Shown in pieces: positions 1 through 11,062 of a stretch of 64,000 nt of DNA. Both the position numbers and the translations under genes were made by a program. The stretch is from Labia minor (taxonomy: Eukaryota > Arthropoda > Insecta > Dermaptera > Spongiphoridae), in NCBI GenBank assembly GCA_963082975.1, contig OY720350.1, positions 48,624,734 through 48,688,733 on the forward strand, read 5' to 3'. A model generated the notes under the pieces. That model made no database searches. It had not been told where the DNA came from and saw only the letters and a list, made by a program, of their open reading frames with translations. How positions within the stretch are numbered: position 1 is the stretch's first letter; each line of letters begins with the position of its first letter.

Positions 1-120
1 TTATTAACCTAATTTTTTTTTTTTCAATTTTGAAATTATTAATAATAATAAAATAAAAATAAAATAAACTACTATTTAAAAAAAAAATTAATCTATAATA
101 AATTTTAATAATAAAAATAA

Positions 121-798
121 TTGAATCGATTATTTCGAAAAGGCATTATCTCCAAAAAAAAAAATGTAATTCTTCAGAGGACTAAAAAAACTGATTTTTG
201 AAAAAATTAAAAATTTTATTGAACTAGTTCTTCTGTGTTTCTTTTTAGTTTTTTTCAGGTAATATTAATTTGTGTTAATCATTATTTTAATAAATTAGTT
301 TTGTACTGAAAAATCAAAAAAAAAAATTTTTGATATGTTCCCTTTTCGAAATAAACGTCCTTTGTTAGGTTGAAATAAATTAAACAATTTGTTACTATGA
401 CTTGTTTTTTATTTAAAAATATGAGAAAAAACCTTACAAAAATAACAATATACTAAAAACACAAGTATAATATGCAACAAAGGTCATTTTTGATAAAATT
501 TTGAACTATTTTTATTTCTGTAGACAATTTCGTCGGTATTTTCATTAGTTGTGGGCCACAAAAATAAATCTTCGTAAAATTAATTAATATTAATTCGATA
601 TAATTCTCAGGGACGTAAAAGGAAACAACTGCTTGAGTTGTTACCTTTTCGAAATAAATAAATTTATCAGAATTTTTAACTTAATGATAAAACTTTCCAC
701 TCTAAATAGTGTTATTATGATTATTTTACAAAATGGAATTTTTTTTCTCAATTTTGAAAAAATTCGGAGATGTTACCTTTTCGAAATAATTGATTCAA
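121..798. repeat. Foldback element with TTCGAAATAA-type inverted ends
   Basis: The first 33 bases (121-153, TTGAATCGATTATTTCGAAA...) recur as an inverted copy at 766-798 with few mismatches. The core CCTTTTCGAAATAA occurs again inside, near 342-355 and 641-655, so the unit has both terminal and internal copies of one motif. No transposase is visible. It is best read as a non-autonomous inverted-repeat element in a catulin intron. Confidence 0.6.
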
Positions 799-1298
799 TT
801 CATTTTTATTATTTTGTTTATATGAATTTTATTTTTGGCAATGAAAAAAATCTATTTTTGAATATTAAATTAAAAACAAAATCAATCAATGAATAGATTT
901 TTAATAAAATAATGTAATAAATAAAATTCAATTAAATAAATAAATAAATATTTTTTTAAATAAATCGGCCTATCTAATAAACCTATAACTATAAAAATAA
1001 AAAATTTTTATTTAAATACAAATATTATTAAAATGTTTTTTTTTTATATTTTGGCATATTTAAACATTTGATGAGTTTCAAATAATAAAATAATTGATAT
1101 GAAAAAGTCTAAATTTTATGGTTTTACTTTGCAAATATTTATTATTAAAATCAAAAATTTTAAGAAATTGATACTATATTCCTATATTTTACTATCCAAA
1201 GAAAATGAAAATGTCTTCACCAGAATAAAAATTAAAGATAAACCAAATAATTGCGTATGCTGGCTAACCTTAAACAATAAATGAAAAATAAAAGTAAA

Positions 1299-1461
1299 AT
1301 TATAAGGGAATTTTGTAAATAAAACCACATGTTGATATTTTACTGTAAATTTATTTAAAAACGCAAAAAATATTTGCTTGATAACGATTGCAGAAGGAGC
1401 AATCGAAACGATGTGTATTTTTTGTTTTTTAAAATTCCCTTATAAATAAAAATAACCACCA
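1299..1461. repeat. Hairpin repeat with CGATTGCAGAAG core, copy 1
   Basis: The segment opens with ATAAGGGAATTTTGTAAAT, has a central CGATTGCAGAAGGAGCAATCG palindrome-like core, and closes with AAAATTCCCTTATAAAT followed by AAAATAACCACC. The same order of blocks, with longer and cleaner arms, is present at 34180-34453, so this is a dispersed family. This copy is shorter and more decayed. Confidence 0.6.
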
Positions 1462-2140
1462 AAATTTAAAAAAAAAAATAAATATAAATTAATTTTATAG
1501 GTTCTTTTTATTATATTTTATTTTATTTTGAATGAAAATAAATTTCTAGTTATTTATATTATTATTATTTTCAAATAACATACAAAATTAAGATTTATAG
1601 ACAAAGCAATTATAAGTCCTTTCACAAAATTCGTGAATTTTATTATGGTGTATCACAATTTTTTATGATTTGAAACTCAGCCAATGTTGATTTTTTCTTA
1701 ATTAAATGATGATGATTTTAGGCGATTCAAATTCTCTTTTAGATACACAACTGAAAGATCGGTAGGATGGAACGACCGCATGAATCTTTTAAATTTTACA
1801 ACATAAAAATTTATTCTCCCTTAATTTATTTTCTGAAAATTACCCCCTAATATTTCTATTATTATATATCGCTGCTTTTATTTTTAAAATAAATTGCTTT
1901 TACCGATTTTAATATAAGCAAAAAATGAATAAACAAAACAAACTTTTAAAAAAATTTAAACCTCAATTAGATGCATGCATTTCTTTCAATTCATCTTTTT
2001 TAATGCTTTATTAAAGATTATTTATTATACTTACCATTGAAATTAGGTAACATTTATCATTTTGAATTAAAAAAACGAAAATTTTCGATTTGGAGATTTC
2101 AAGTATAATTAAATAAAATTTAATAAAATTCAACTTAAAC

Positions 2141-2165
2141 CAGAGATTCTCGAACTGTGGTGCGC
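2141..2165 (+). repeat. Possible hAT transposon end
   Basis: CAGAGATTCTCGAACTGTGG followed by TGCGC resembles the well-known hAT terminal type CAGnGnTTCTCAAACTGTGGTGCGC. I could not find a matching inverted end downstream, so the other end is lost or lies beyond recognition. The 65-residue open frame at 2427-2624 lies downstream, but I do not recognise a transposase in it. Confidence 0.3.
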
Positions 2166-3317
2166 AAGAATATTTGAGAGAAAATATTTAAAAAAAAAAA
2201 TTGATTTACTTACAGAAAGGAAAGCACACATAAACATTGAAAAACTCTTGTTTTGGCAATTAGAAAATTTATTAATAAACAGCATCCAAAATACTTAATA
2301 TTCTTTATTGTTGTATACATTTTATTAAAAGCTAGGAGCCAGACAATAATTATGATTGAAATTTGTAAGTAAAGGTGTTGTATGATCAGTAGAACGGTTC
2401 ATCAACCTTTATTTCGTTGATCAGAGATGCTAGTAGTTTCCCAATTTTCAAGTAGTTTCTCAAATTTCATCCAGCAGGATAAGGACTCATCTCAAATATC
2501 CCAGCTAGAAAACTCTTATCAGACTCGAGTTTTTAACACAGAACCAAGAGAATGTGAATCAAGCGCGTCAACTCCCAGGCTGCGTCTTAAATATATAATT
2601 AATTATATACATATAAAATTATAAAAAAATTTCCAACAGGAAGTTCCTTCAATTCTAGAATTTTTTTTTTCAATTGAGAGTAGAAATTTTAGATGAAACA
2701 ATTGAATTTTAAAATTTATAAAAAATATTCTAAACTTAGACTTCAGTTGTTAGAATAATAGAAATATAAATAAATTTCAAATAAATTAAATAATTTTAAA
2801 TGGAGATTATGAAAATAAAAATCGTTCAAAACTTGAACTCCAAATTTCGTTTTTTATTCAAAATAAGTTTTTTCGACTTTTGCTCGGCTCGATTACTTAC
2901 TACTTTAAATAGTTACTTTTAGAGGCTTCAAAAATATCTCTTTTTCTACTTCTCTTCTTATGATTATTACTTAACTTTGTTTGAAATTTCCACAAAAGTA
3001 GTGGATATGATTAATTTATATTACAATCTTTCTATTATATCTAGTTCTCTCTCTCTCTCTCTCTTACTTTTAGATTTTCTTTATTTAATCGTAATTTTGA
3101 TCGATTTAAGTAAATAATAGAATAATTGAATGATAGTTTAATCAATACAATATATATATATATATATCATTCTATTATTAAAACAAAGAGATTGTCAGTT
3201 TTATAAATATTCATTTTATATACATATGGGAGATTAAAAACACAAATAATTCATTATAACAATTGATTGAGAAATTATTAATGTACGGATATTAATGGAT
3301 TTTGATCTTATGAACAG

Positions 3318-3602
3318 GAACAGGCTAAGATCGCAAAAGCCGGCCTCGAGATGAAAATGTGTTCGTCAGAAATGGACGCTGAAACTGAAAAGTGGCAGGA
3401 GGGTGCCGGTGGTGCTGCATTAGATCACAACAACGACATCGTCAAGCGAGCGAAGAACATGTCATCGATGGCATTCAGTATGTACCAGTTTACAAGAGGA
3501 GAAGGAGCTCTTAAGACAACTCAAGATCTGTTTACACAAGCAGAATACTTTGCAGAAGAAGCAAATAGATTATATAAAGTTGTACGATTATTTTCTTATC
3601 AG
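3318..3602 (+). CDS. Alpha-catulin-like protein, internal exon (vinculin/alpha-catenin superfamily)
   Basis: This exon encodes 95 residues of the C-terminal helical domain of alpha-catulin, a cytoplasmic vinculin-superfamily protein that links Rho/dystrobrevin-type signalling complexes to the cortex. The peptide contains NDIVKRAKNMSSMAFSMYQF, then TRGEGALKTTQDLFTQAEYF and AEEANRLYKVVRLFSYQ, a stretch strongly conserved between catulin and alpha-catenin. The exon follows an AG at 3316-3317 and ends in CAG before GTAATT (donor at 3603). An alternative acceptor two codons later (AACAG before GCTAAG at 3324) cannot be excluded. It starts and ends in phase 0. Assignment to catulin rather than alpha-catenin rests on the following exons. 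No start codon is used here: the gene begins upstream of the window. Confidence 0.88.
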
Positions 3603-4174
3603 GTAATTAGAAAAAATACTACTAAAAACAGTTTAATGTAATTTTTTATATTATTTATTTATTAAATATCATTTTATAGTAATTTTATCTGTAAATTTAA
3701 CTATTTTCACACACACTATAATAATAATTTTTATTATAATTGATAATTGATTGATAATTTATAGATATTTCTAATTTTTATTTGCTTATGATGTTTGTCT
3801 ACTTTGCATTGCCATGAAGCAGAATGAATTGAAATGTTGAAACTTGACACATTTTATTTCAAGTTAAATTCCACACTAGTTGGGTCTCCAACTTATATTA
3901 ACTTATTCTGAACATGTAGATAATTTTAATAAAAAAAATCTAAACTGATCCATTCTCTACTTCATTGCAAATATAGAATATAAAAGAATATAGAATCTTC
4001 GAATCTTAAACATCCACATGATCAAGTTAAGAGAAAATGTTATCTCTCATTGTCCGGTTACATGAAAAATATTGAAATTATTTAATTTACATCCGGATAA
4101 ACTAGATTTCCTCCCTCATAAAGAATATTATATTCTTATCTAAAATAAAATATTCTATTTTTCAATTATTTCAG

Positions 4175-4381
4175 GTACCTGGAGGTTCCCCTAAAAAAGA
4201 ATTATTAGAACATCTTGATAAAGTACCAACACACGTGCAGCAATTACAATTCACAGTAAAAAATCCAACTGTGGGAAAAGCAGCCACTTTTACTAAAGTG
4301 GATAGTGTAATTCATGAAACGAAAAGTCTGATGGATGTCATTAGTAAAGTCGTTTCTATGTGCTTCATGTGCGCCACCAAG
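4175..4381 (+). CDS. Alpha-catulin-like protein, penultimate exon
   Basis: Sixty-nine codons between a CAG acceptor (4172-4174) and a GTAAAA donor (4382). The peptide opens with VPGGSPKKELLEHLDKVPTH and continues QQLQFTVKNPTVGKAATFTK, VDSVIHETKSLMDVISKVVS and MCFMCATK, matching the last helices of the alpha-catulin C-terminal domain. It joins the 3318-3602 exon in phase 0 across a 572-bp intron, giving ...RLFSYQ-VPGGS..., which is the expected family sequence. It ends in phase 0 after CATK, so either downstream candidate terminal exon can be attached without a frame change. Confidence 0.9.
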
Positions 4382-4633
4382 GTAAAAAAAAACATTTCCA
4401 ATCTTTTATTTAAATTAAATACTAATAATCTTATTTTTCAGCCATTCTTTTTTTTTGTTTAATTATTTATATTTATATAATTTTCTTTCAAAAATATTTT
4501 TTTTTTATATTCTTTATTATAAATTTTTAACTATTTATTTAATTACATAATCGTTAATAATTATTTTATTTTTACTAGATTATTATTAATTAATATATTT
4601 ATGATTTTTTCTACCTATTATTTTTTTTTTAAG

Positions 4634-4762
4634 TTTTCTATCGAAAGTTTTGTGGTACCACCAGCGTATGTTGCCTGTTGGCCCCAAAGACATTTTGTCA
4701 TTCCACGATGGAATCCATTATCACCACAGCGTCGTAACGTTTATGATCACGCATTATGTTAA
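4634..4762 (+). CDS. Candidate alternative last exon of the alpha-catulin-like gene
   Basis: A long T-tract ending in AAG (4631-4633) is followed by an open frame in exactly the phase left by the previous exon. It codes for 42 residues beginning FSIESFVVPPAYVACWPQRH and ending NVYDHALC, then TAA at 4760-4762. An AATAAA lies immediately after (4764-4769) and others occur further on. The stretch is clearly less AT-rich than its surroundings, and reading stays open only to a stop next to a polyadenylation-type signal. I do not recognise the peptide from known catulins. It would replace the YNLDL-type tail encoded at 6211. Inferred from splice signals and frame only; transcripts are needed to prove it. 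Confidence 0.55.
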   Translation, partial: FSIESFVVPPAYVACWPQRHFVIPRWNPLSPQRRNVYDHALC

Positions 4763-5510
4763 AAATAAAAAGTAAAAAGAAAGAAAGAGCATCTACCAAA
4801 ATAATTTATTCGTTTTCAATTTTTAATCCATTACTAATTTCAAAATAATTTCCTTCGTGAAAAACTTATCAATTACTAATATTTTGCTAATCATTTTAGA
4901 AATAACCTACTTTAAATAAATCAAATTCTTGTTTCACAGTATATAATACTTATAATTATGTATATAAATACATAATATAATAATAAATAATAACAAGAAA
5001 GCATAATTTAAGTTGAATACAAATAATTGGAAATTATATAATAATAATATAAAATGTTTTTATGTTTATCTAATTGCTTGTAACTATTAATTACCCGTAC
5101 TAATGTATGTATTGAATCGAATGCATGACTGAAAAAAAATATATTTTTTTTAATATTCAAAGTTGTTTCATATTTAGAGAAAACTTTTCTGAATAAAATA
5201 TTTAATAGATTGCATGTTAGAAAAATCAATTCAGTCAATAATTAAATATAAAAAAATAATTAAGATAATTTTTATTTCTATGTTTTTGACTGGAATTGTT
5301 TTTAGATCAAATCCCGTGATTGGGTCTTTTGAAAAGACATGTCAAATAGAATTAAAACTCTATATCTATCTATCGGGGTATAAAGTGAGGTAAATAGGGT
5401 TCCTGCCATCAAAGCTTTATCAGGGAGGGTTCAAAATATTAGAATTGGAAAAGATTTTGATTTACTATTGTATTAGTTAAACTATTAGTTACACTTTTAA
5501 TTTTCATTTA

Positions 5511-6034
5511 GGTAATTATTTAGGTAAACTCATTTTCGTGGATTTAAATAATTCTTTAAGAGTGAGTTCCTTTAGAAATTACAAATAAGCATTTCTTATG
5601 AAATTTTTCCCGGCATCTTATAGTTTTCGAGATAAAAATTATTAAAATAAAGATTTTTTAAATTTGACAGATTAGTTATGAACCTTCGAAATGTGCCATT
5701 AAGTAATGTTTTATTGATTAATTCACTAATTATTCACTTATTCACTAATTATCGGTTTTTCTAATTTGGGTTTGGATATTTTTAATTTTCATAAATCCAA
5801 ACCGAACTTATAAAAAGTTGAAAATTAGTGAGCCATCTGGTAGCCAAACGGATAAAACATGTTAGCTAAATAGAATATCAATGGATTTATATGCAAATTT
5901 TAATAATTTTTATCTCGAAAACTATAAGATGCCGGGAAAAATTTCATAAGAAAAGTTTATTTGGAATTGCAAAAGGAACTCACTCGTAAAGAATTATTTA
6001 AATCCATGAAAATGAGTTTACCTGAATAATTACC
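5511..6034. repeat. Long-armed foldback MITE (GGTAATTATT termini), copy 1
   Basis: The left arm begins GGTAATTATTTAGGTAAAC and runs through CATTTTCGTGGATTTAAAT to TAGTTTTCGAGATAAAAATT near 5641. The right arm is its reverse complement, ending near 6034. Arms are about 130 bases and well matched. The centre has CACTAATTATTCACTTATTC and a TTCGGTTTGGATAT-like motif on one strand. A second copy lies at 61749-62197, and elements at 50993-51545 and 56795-57313 share termini or centre. No coding capacity. Confidence 0.75.
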
Positions 6035-6210
6035 TTCATTTATTTTTCAAAATTATAATAAATTTATATAATATATAACGTTCAAAATAGATTCTTAATG
6101 CAAATGATTTTTTGTAATTGTCTTTGTTTTTTTTCCTAAATTTATAATATCTCCTTCCTACTTTCCCCTAACCATAGCAATGAATTATAACAATTTTGTC
6201 TCTGTTGCAG

Positions 6211-6348
6211 TACAATCTGGACTTGAGCGGCCTATCGGCCCGCGGCGCCTTGGGTCCCCCGTACCGAGAGGACGATGGCTCCGGGGCCGGGGCCGGTGCA
6301 GACGGAGCCAAGGGCGGCGGGGCGGCCGGCTCCGACCCCGGCATCTGA
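6211..6348 (+). CDS. Alpha-catulin-like protein, conserved terminal exon
   Basis: Begins right after TCTGTTGCAG and, in phase 0 after CATK, encodes 45 residues: YNLDLSGLSARGALGPPYRE, an acidic DDGS patch, then a Gly/Ala-rich tail ending GGAAGSDPGI and TGA at 6346-6348. The joined CATKYNLDLSGL is the catulin-type ending, which is why I call catulin rather than alpha-catenin. The exon is very GC-rich (most codons end in G or C) in a window that is about three-quarters AT, and the GC-rich block runs on into the 3' untranslated region to about 6485. The low-complexity Gly/Ala tail is probably disordered. Confidence 0.82.
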   Translation, partial: YNLDLSGLSARGALGPPYREDDGSGAGAGADGAKGGGAAGSDPGI

Positions 6349-6540
6349 CAGTTCGGGATGGCCCGAAGGGCCAAGGGCGATTCGCGCCGCACCCGTGTGT
6401 CTTTCCTGCTCTTCTAAATGGTGACACCACGGGGGCGGCCATTACATTCTGTTAAACTTGCACGAAGGGCCTCCAGGCCGCACGCTCTTTGATTCATATA
6501 TATATATATATATTTTTTTCAAATAAAAATTTGATTTAAA
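6349..6540 (+). terminator. 3' UTR and polyadenylation signal of the alpha-catulin-like gene
   Basis: GC-rich sequence follows the TGA to about 6485, then a TA microsatellite and AATAAA at 6522-6527 embedded in CAAATAAAAATTTG. This is the first polyadenylation hexamer after the stop. Cleavage site not determinable by eye. Confidence 0.5.
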
Positions 6541-9500
6541 CCGATTTAAATCCACTCATTTCAAAAATTATTTACCTTAGATCAATATTGTTTTATATAT
6601 GTATGTGCATATTTATATATATATACATATATATGTCATATTTTAAGTCTAAACAAAATTTAAAAATGATACTCTAAAAGATAATATTATATTTTTGATA
6701 AATCAAATGATTAATTTTCTTAAATTGCTTTTTTTAAAATTATTTAAAGACATGAAATAAATTTATAAATTCTGTGTATGGTGCCTTATTCTTTTATATA
6801 CATATATTAATTTCCTTCTTTCTATTACATTACATCTTGTCACCCTTTGTATATATTTATATATACTTATACATGTATAGATATATAAAACAATAATAAT
6901 GTATAATCATATGAATTTTTCTTTTAAATTGTGGGAGACTTTAATAATATATAATAAAATAAAAACTTTTTTTAAAATAATTTTTTTATATAATGAGACA
7001 TAAAATATGAAAATTTATAATCAAATTTCTTACAAATTATTATTTCATTCTCTCCCAATTTAAAAAAATAAAATGTATTCTAAGAGCGTGCGATTCATTT
7101 TGAAACATCGAATTTATTATTTATATATATATATATATATATTATACATATACTGTATATATAATATATTTATTAATTTATTTTGTTTATACCCTATTTT
7201 TAAAAAAAGAAATAGCAATTTTTATAGAGGATTTTTGAAAAGAAAATAATATTATCTTTTTTTTTGAATTAACATATCAAAATAAAATAAACTATAACTT
7301 ATTTATTATATTGTTTTAAAGATTATTTTTTGAATATTCTATTAAATATATATATATATACCTATACTATGTAATATATATAAATCTTTCATTATATTAA
7401 TATATAAAATAAGTATGTTGGAAAAATAAACGCACAATATCTTAATGAACTAATTTAAAATTGAATTGTGTTATTTATTTAAAAATTAAATTAATGTAGT
7501 TTTTTTTTACTTTGTAAATTTGACTTCTGATGATATTTTATTTAATTAAAATATTTGATAAATTCTATTTATTTATTAAATATTATTTTGATAATATATT
7601 TTAAATTATTATTGGAAATTATATATATATAATTAATTATTAATTGTTAATGATTTAAAATTGTGAAATAATTTGGAATTATCTGGATTTATCATAAAAA
7701 AATCATAAATCTAAAAAAATTTACCATTGACTATCCATTTGAGTAACATTTAATAAATATCATAATAATTTTCAAATACATATTATTATATATATTTAGA
7801 GGTATATTTATATATTAAAGATAGATAATTATTCTTGTAAATTAAAAAAAAAATTAAATCAATTCTCTAGATTTCATTTTGGAAATGTTTAATTTGATGA
7901 TAATTCATTTAATTGAATTTGATCAAATTAATCGGATTTGTATTAAGAAGAAATCGAAGAAATATTGATATCATACCTATACTCATTATTATATTTATTT
8001 TATTTTTATATTACGAAAACATATCAAAATTAAATAATTTTACATGAGGCCTATAAATGTATGATCTCATTTAATAATTATTTTTATGTAAAATTGCTAT
8101 TTCTTTAAAAACCATGCCTATTGGCCGGGATTAACGATGATTAGTAATTTATTAATAAGGATATTAACACTAAACAATCGCCTAAAAAAAAAAAACATAC
8201 ATATAAAAAAAACCAAATAAATCAATTTAACAAACAAAGAAACCAAAATTATCAATAATTTTAATGTGAAAGTAATTATTATAATAAACAAATAAACAAC
8301 TCCAACACAAACCAGGGTAAAAATTGATTTCTCAAGCCCGAAAATCAAGTTTCATCTAAGAAAATAAAAATGAAAAAATAACTATATCAAACTAAAAAAA
8401 AAAATGAATACGGGCAAATCATTCAAATAATTGGGCCTAATATTGAAACCAAAAAGAATCTGTAAAAGAGAATGATGATATAATATAAATTCCTAGTATT
8501 TTGAAAGTTATATTTTGATGGAATTCTTGTGTACAGTGTTAAATTAGTCTTTAAATCTTAATAAAAACGCATGAAAATGATGATGAAGTTGATGATAATA
8601 ATATTACATTAATAATAGTTAAATATTCTTTATATAAGGGACGTAATTTTTATTCCAAAAACAATTTATTTTTTTTATTTTCCTAAGATAGATTATCCGA
8701 ATGGACATTTTATAATATTTATATTATATTAAATAAATATTTATAACAAAATAAAAAAAATCTGCATGGTGAAGATGAATATAACACCAAATAATAAATA
8801 CCAAAATCAGTTATTATATATATATATATGTGTATATATATATATATTATATATTTTAGACATAATTTCATTGAAAAATCGGATTGTGATAAAAAAAATA
8901 ATTTATTATTCGTTTTTGAGGGGGGGGGGGATTTAAAAATAATATTAAACAAATATAATACTTGTAATTCATGAAAATAATGTCTTTTAGTATAATGATG
9001 TACATACCTATATATTATAAAATAAAGAATAATAATTAAATGGATCTTTATATATATATATATATATATCAATATCTATTGATATATAAATATAAAGAAG
9101 TGATAAATAATTGTTCGAATAATATTTAACTATTGGGCAGGTAATATAGCAACTAGATAGATTGTGCAATAATTTCTTAGCTTAGAAAAAATATCTTAAA
9201 TACTAAATATAAAAAATGTAATAAATTTATGCTTTTAATTTTTAATGAATTATTATTAAATAAATATATATATATTACTTGAAGAACATTTTTATAGTAT
9301 TTAATGCAGTTCATTAATATTTAATGATTAATTTAACGAATAATTATTATGTATATAGTGTCAAATGTTTATTTTTTAAAAAAGACAATACTGGTAAATT
9401 ATTCAGAGAAGATAATAATAAATTTAATAAAATAATTTATTTTTCATTTAAAATTTGTAAAATAAATTATTAATTAGTATACATAATATAAAATTATTTT

Positions 9501-9997
9501 TACTTTTTTTAAAAATATTTTATATATTGAACAAAATTAAATTAATATAAATTATAAATCCATTAAATTATCATTCACCATATTCTCAAGTAATATAAAT
9601 TTTATTATATAGTAATTCATTAATATTAATTAAATAATTAATTAATAACTTAATTTAATGATAAACATATAATTTACAAAGATAATACTTACTTAAATAT
9701 TAAATAAATTAAAAATAAAATATATCTTAACTAATTATTGTTTTTTAAATATAATAAAGATTTTAAAAATATCTTATTGAATTAGGAGATTCATAAAATA
9801 GAGTGATTATATACATTTTGATATATTTTTCGAGAATCCAAAAAAAATATATCATTCATTTTTTACTTGAAATAAATAACATCAATTTTGTAAGTCTGAA
9901 CTAATAAAAAACACAAACAAAAAATTATTTTTAAAAAAATGTATAGATATAGGCGTTAAATAATAATTAGAAATAAAAGCAAAAATTTATTAATATG

Positions 9998-10039
<42 letters not shown>

Positions 10040-11026
10040 CTAGATATTTTATTTAATATATTGGTCTTTTAGATTATTGGAGAATTTGTAGAAAAATCAC
10101 TTAAATCTATTAGTTATTTCTATAGGAAATGTGTGATTATGTTCAATTGATAAAAACCTAAGTTTAAAAGAATGGTTCTACAACTTTTTAGGCATCTCAT
10201 TTTTAATGAATTATTTATATATTTGCGAACAACCCTAATTAAAAAAATATGTTTTAATTTTTAATTCAAACTAATTTATTATCCATAATTGTTTTTCAAT
10301 AAATGTTAAATACCCCTTTATTCACCTAATAATTCGCCTCCTTTCATAATCTTCTGCATCTTCTAATTCCTTTTGTTCTTCTATCTCACTAAAGTACTGG
10401 TAAGTCCAAAGAGCAGTTATATTAAGGACTCAATTCTAGCAATTAATTCATTTTCAGAAAAGAAAACATATATAATATTAAATAATATAATAAAAAAGTC
10501 ATATGAATATATGAAATAAATATATCTTGAGATTACAAAGATTTAAATTTCATATATTTTTTACGTGATATTTTTTTGTTAGTCTTTATATTTATAAGGA
10601 TTTAAGTGATTTGACTTCTTAAATTAATGAATATTAACATTAAAATAAGCTAAATTTTATTGCACTCTCCATCATTTGCATAGAAATAGTAATTTCATTA
10701 ATTCTTTAGGGTCTTTATTAATTATATAAATACATATATATATAAATATATACAATTGTTAATATTTTTAAATAAGATGAAAATAACAATCATTTTGTCT
10801 TCCTATATAAGAAGAACATGCACATTTAATTATTATTATTTAATTTTTATTCTTAATTAGAAACTGATCAACTTATATAAAAAGTGAAAAATTTATAAAT
10901 TAAATTTAAAAAGAAAAAAAAAATACAGAGATATTTTTAAAATGAATAAATAAATGAAATTTTGTAGCCCCATTCAAAAGACAAATGTTGCTGAAAAATA
11001 AATATGAATCATTTTTGTTTTTGCTG

Positions 11027-11062
<36 letters not shown>

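Larger units (their letters stand above)
1..3317 (+). other. Intron of the alpha-catulin-like gene (5' part outside window)
   Basis: AT-rich DNA ending in the AG acceptor just before the first visible catulin exon. No coding exon is recognised in it. It holds a foldback element (121-798), a short hairpin repeat (1299-1461), a possible hAT end near 2141, a CT microsatellite near 3045-3063 and a TA microsatellite near 3151-3167. The assignment as intron follows from the exon at 3318 opening in frame directly after a splice acceptor, without a start codon context. Confidence 0.7.
4382..6210 (+). other. Last intron of the alpha-catulin-like gene
   Basis: Runs from the GTAAAA donor to the TCTGTTGCAG acceptor. 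It contains the candidate alternative terminal exon at 4634-4762 and a foldback element at 5511-6034. The remaining sequence is AT-rich and shows nothing else I can name. Confidence 0.8.

Noticed and set aside
6168-6455. Overlapping open frames on both strands in the GC-rich block
   Set aside because: They arise because stop codons are rare in GC-rich DNA; the catulin terminal exon in its own phase explains the block.
8719-9072. 117-residue minus-strand open frame
   Set aside because: Composed largely of TA-microsatellite Ile/Tyr repeats; no recognisable domain or start context.
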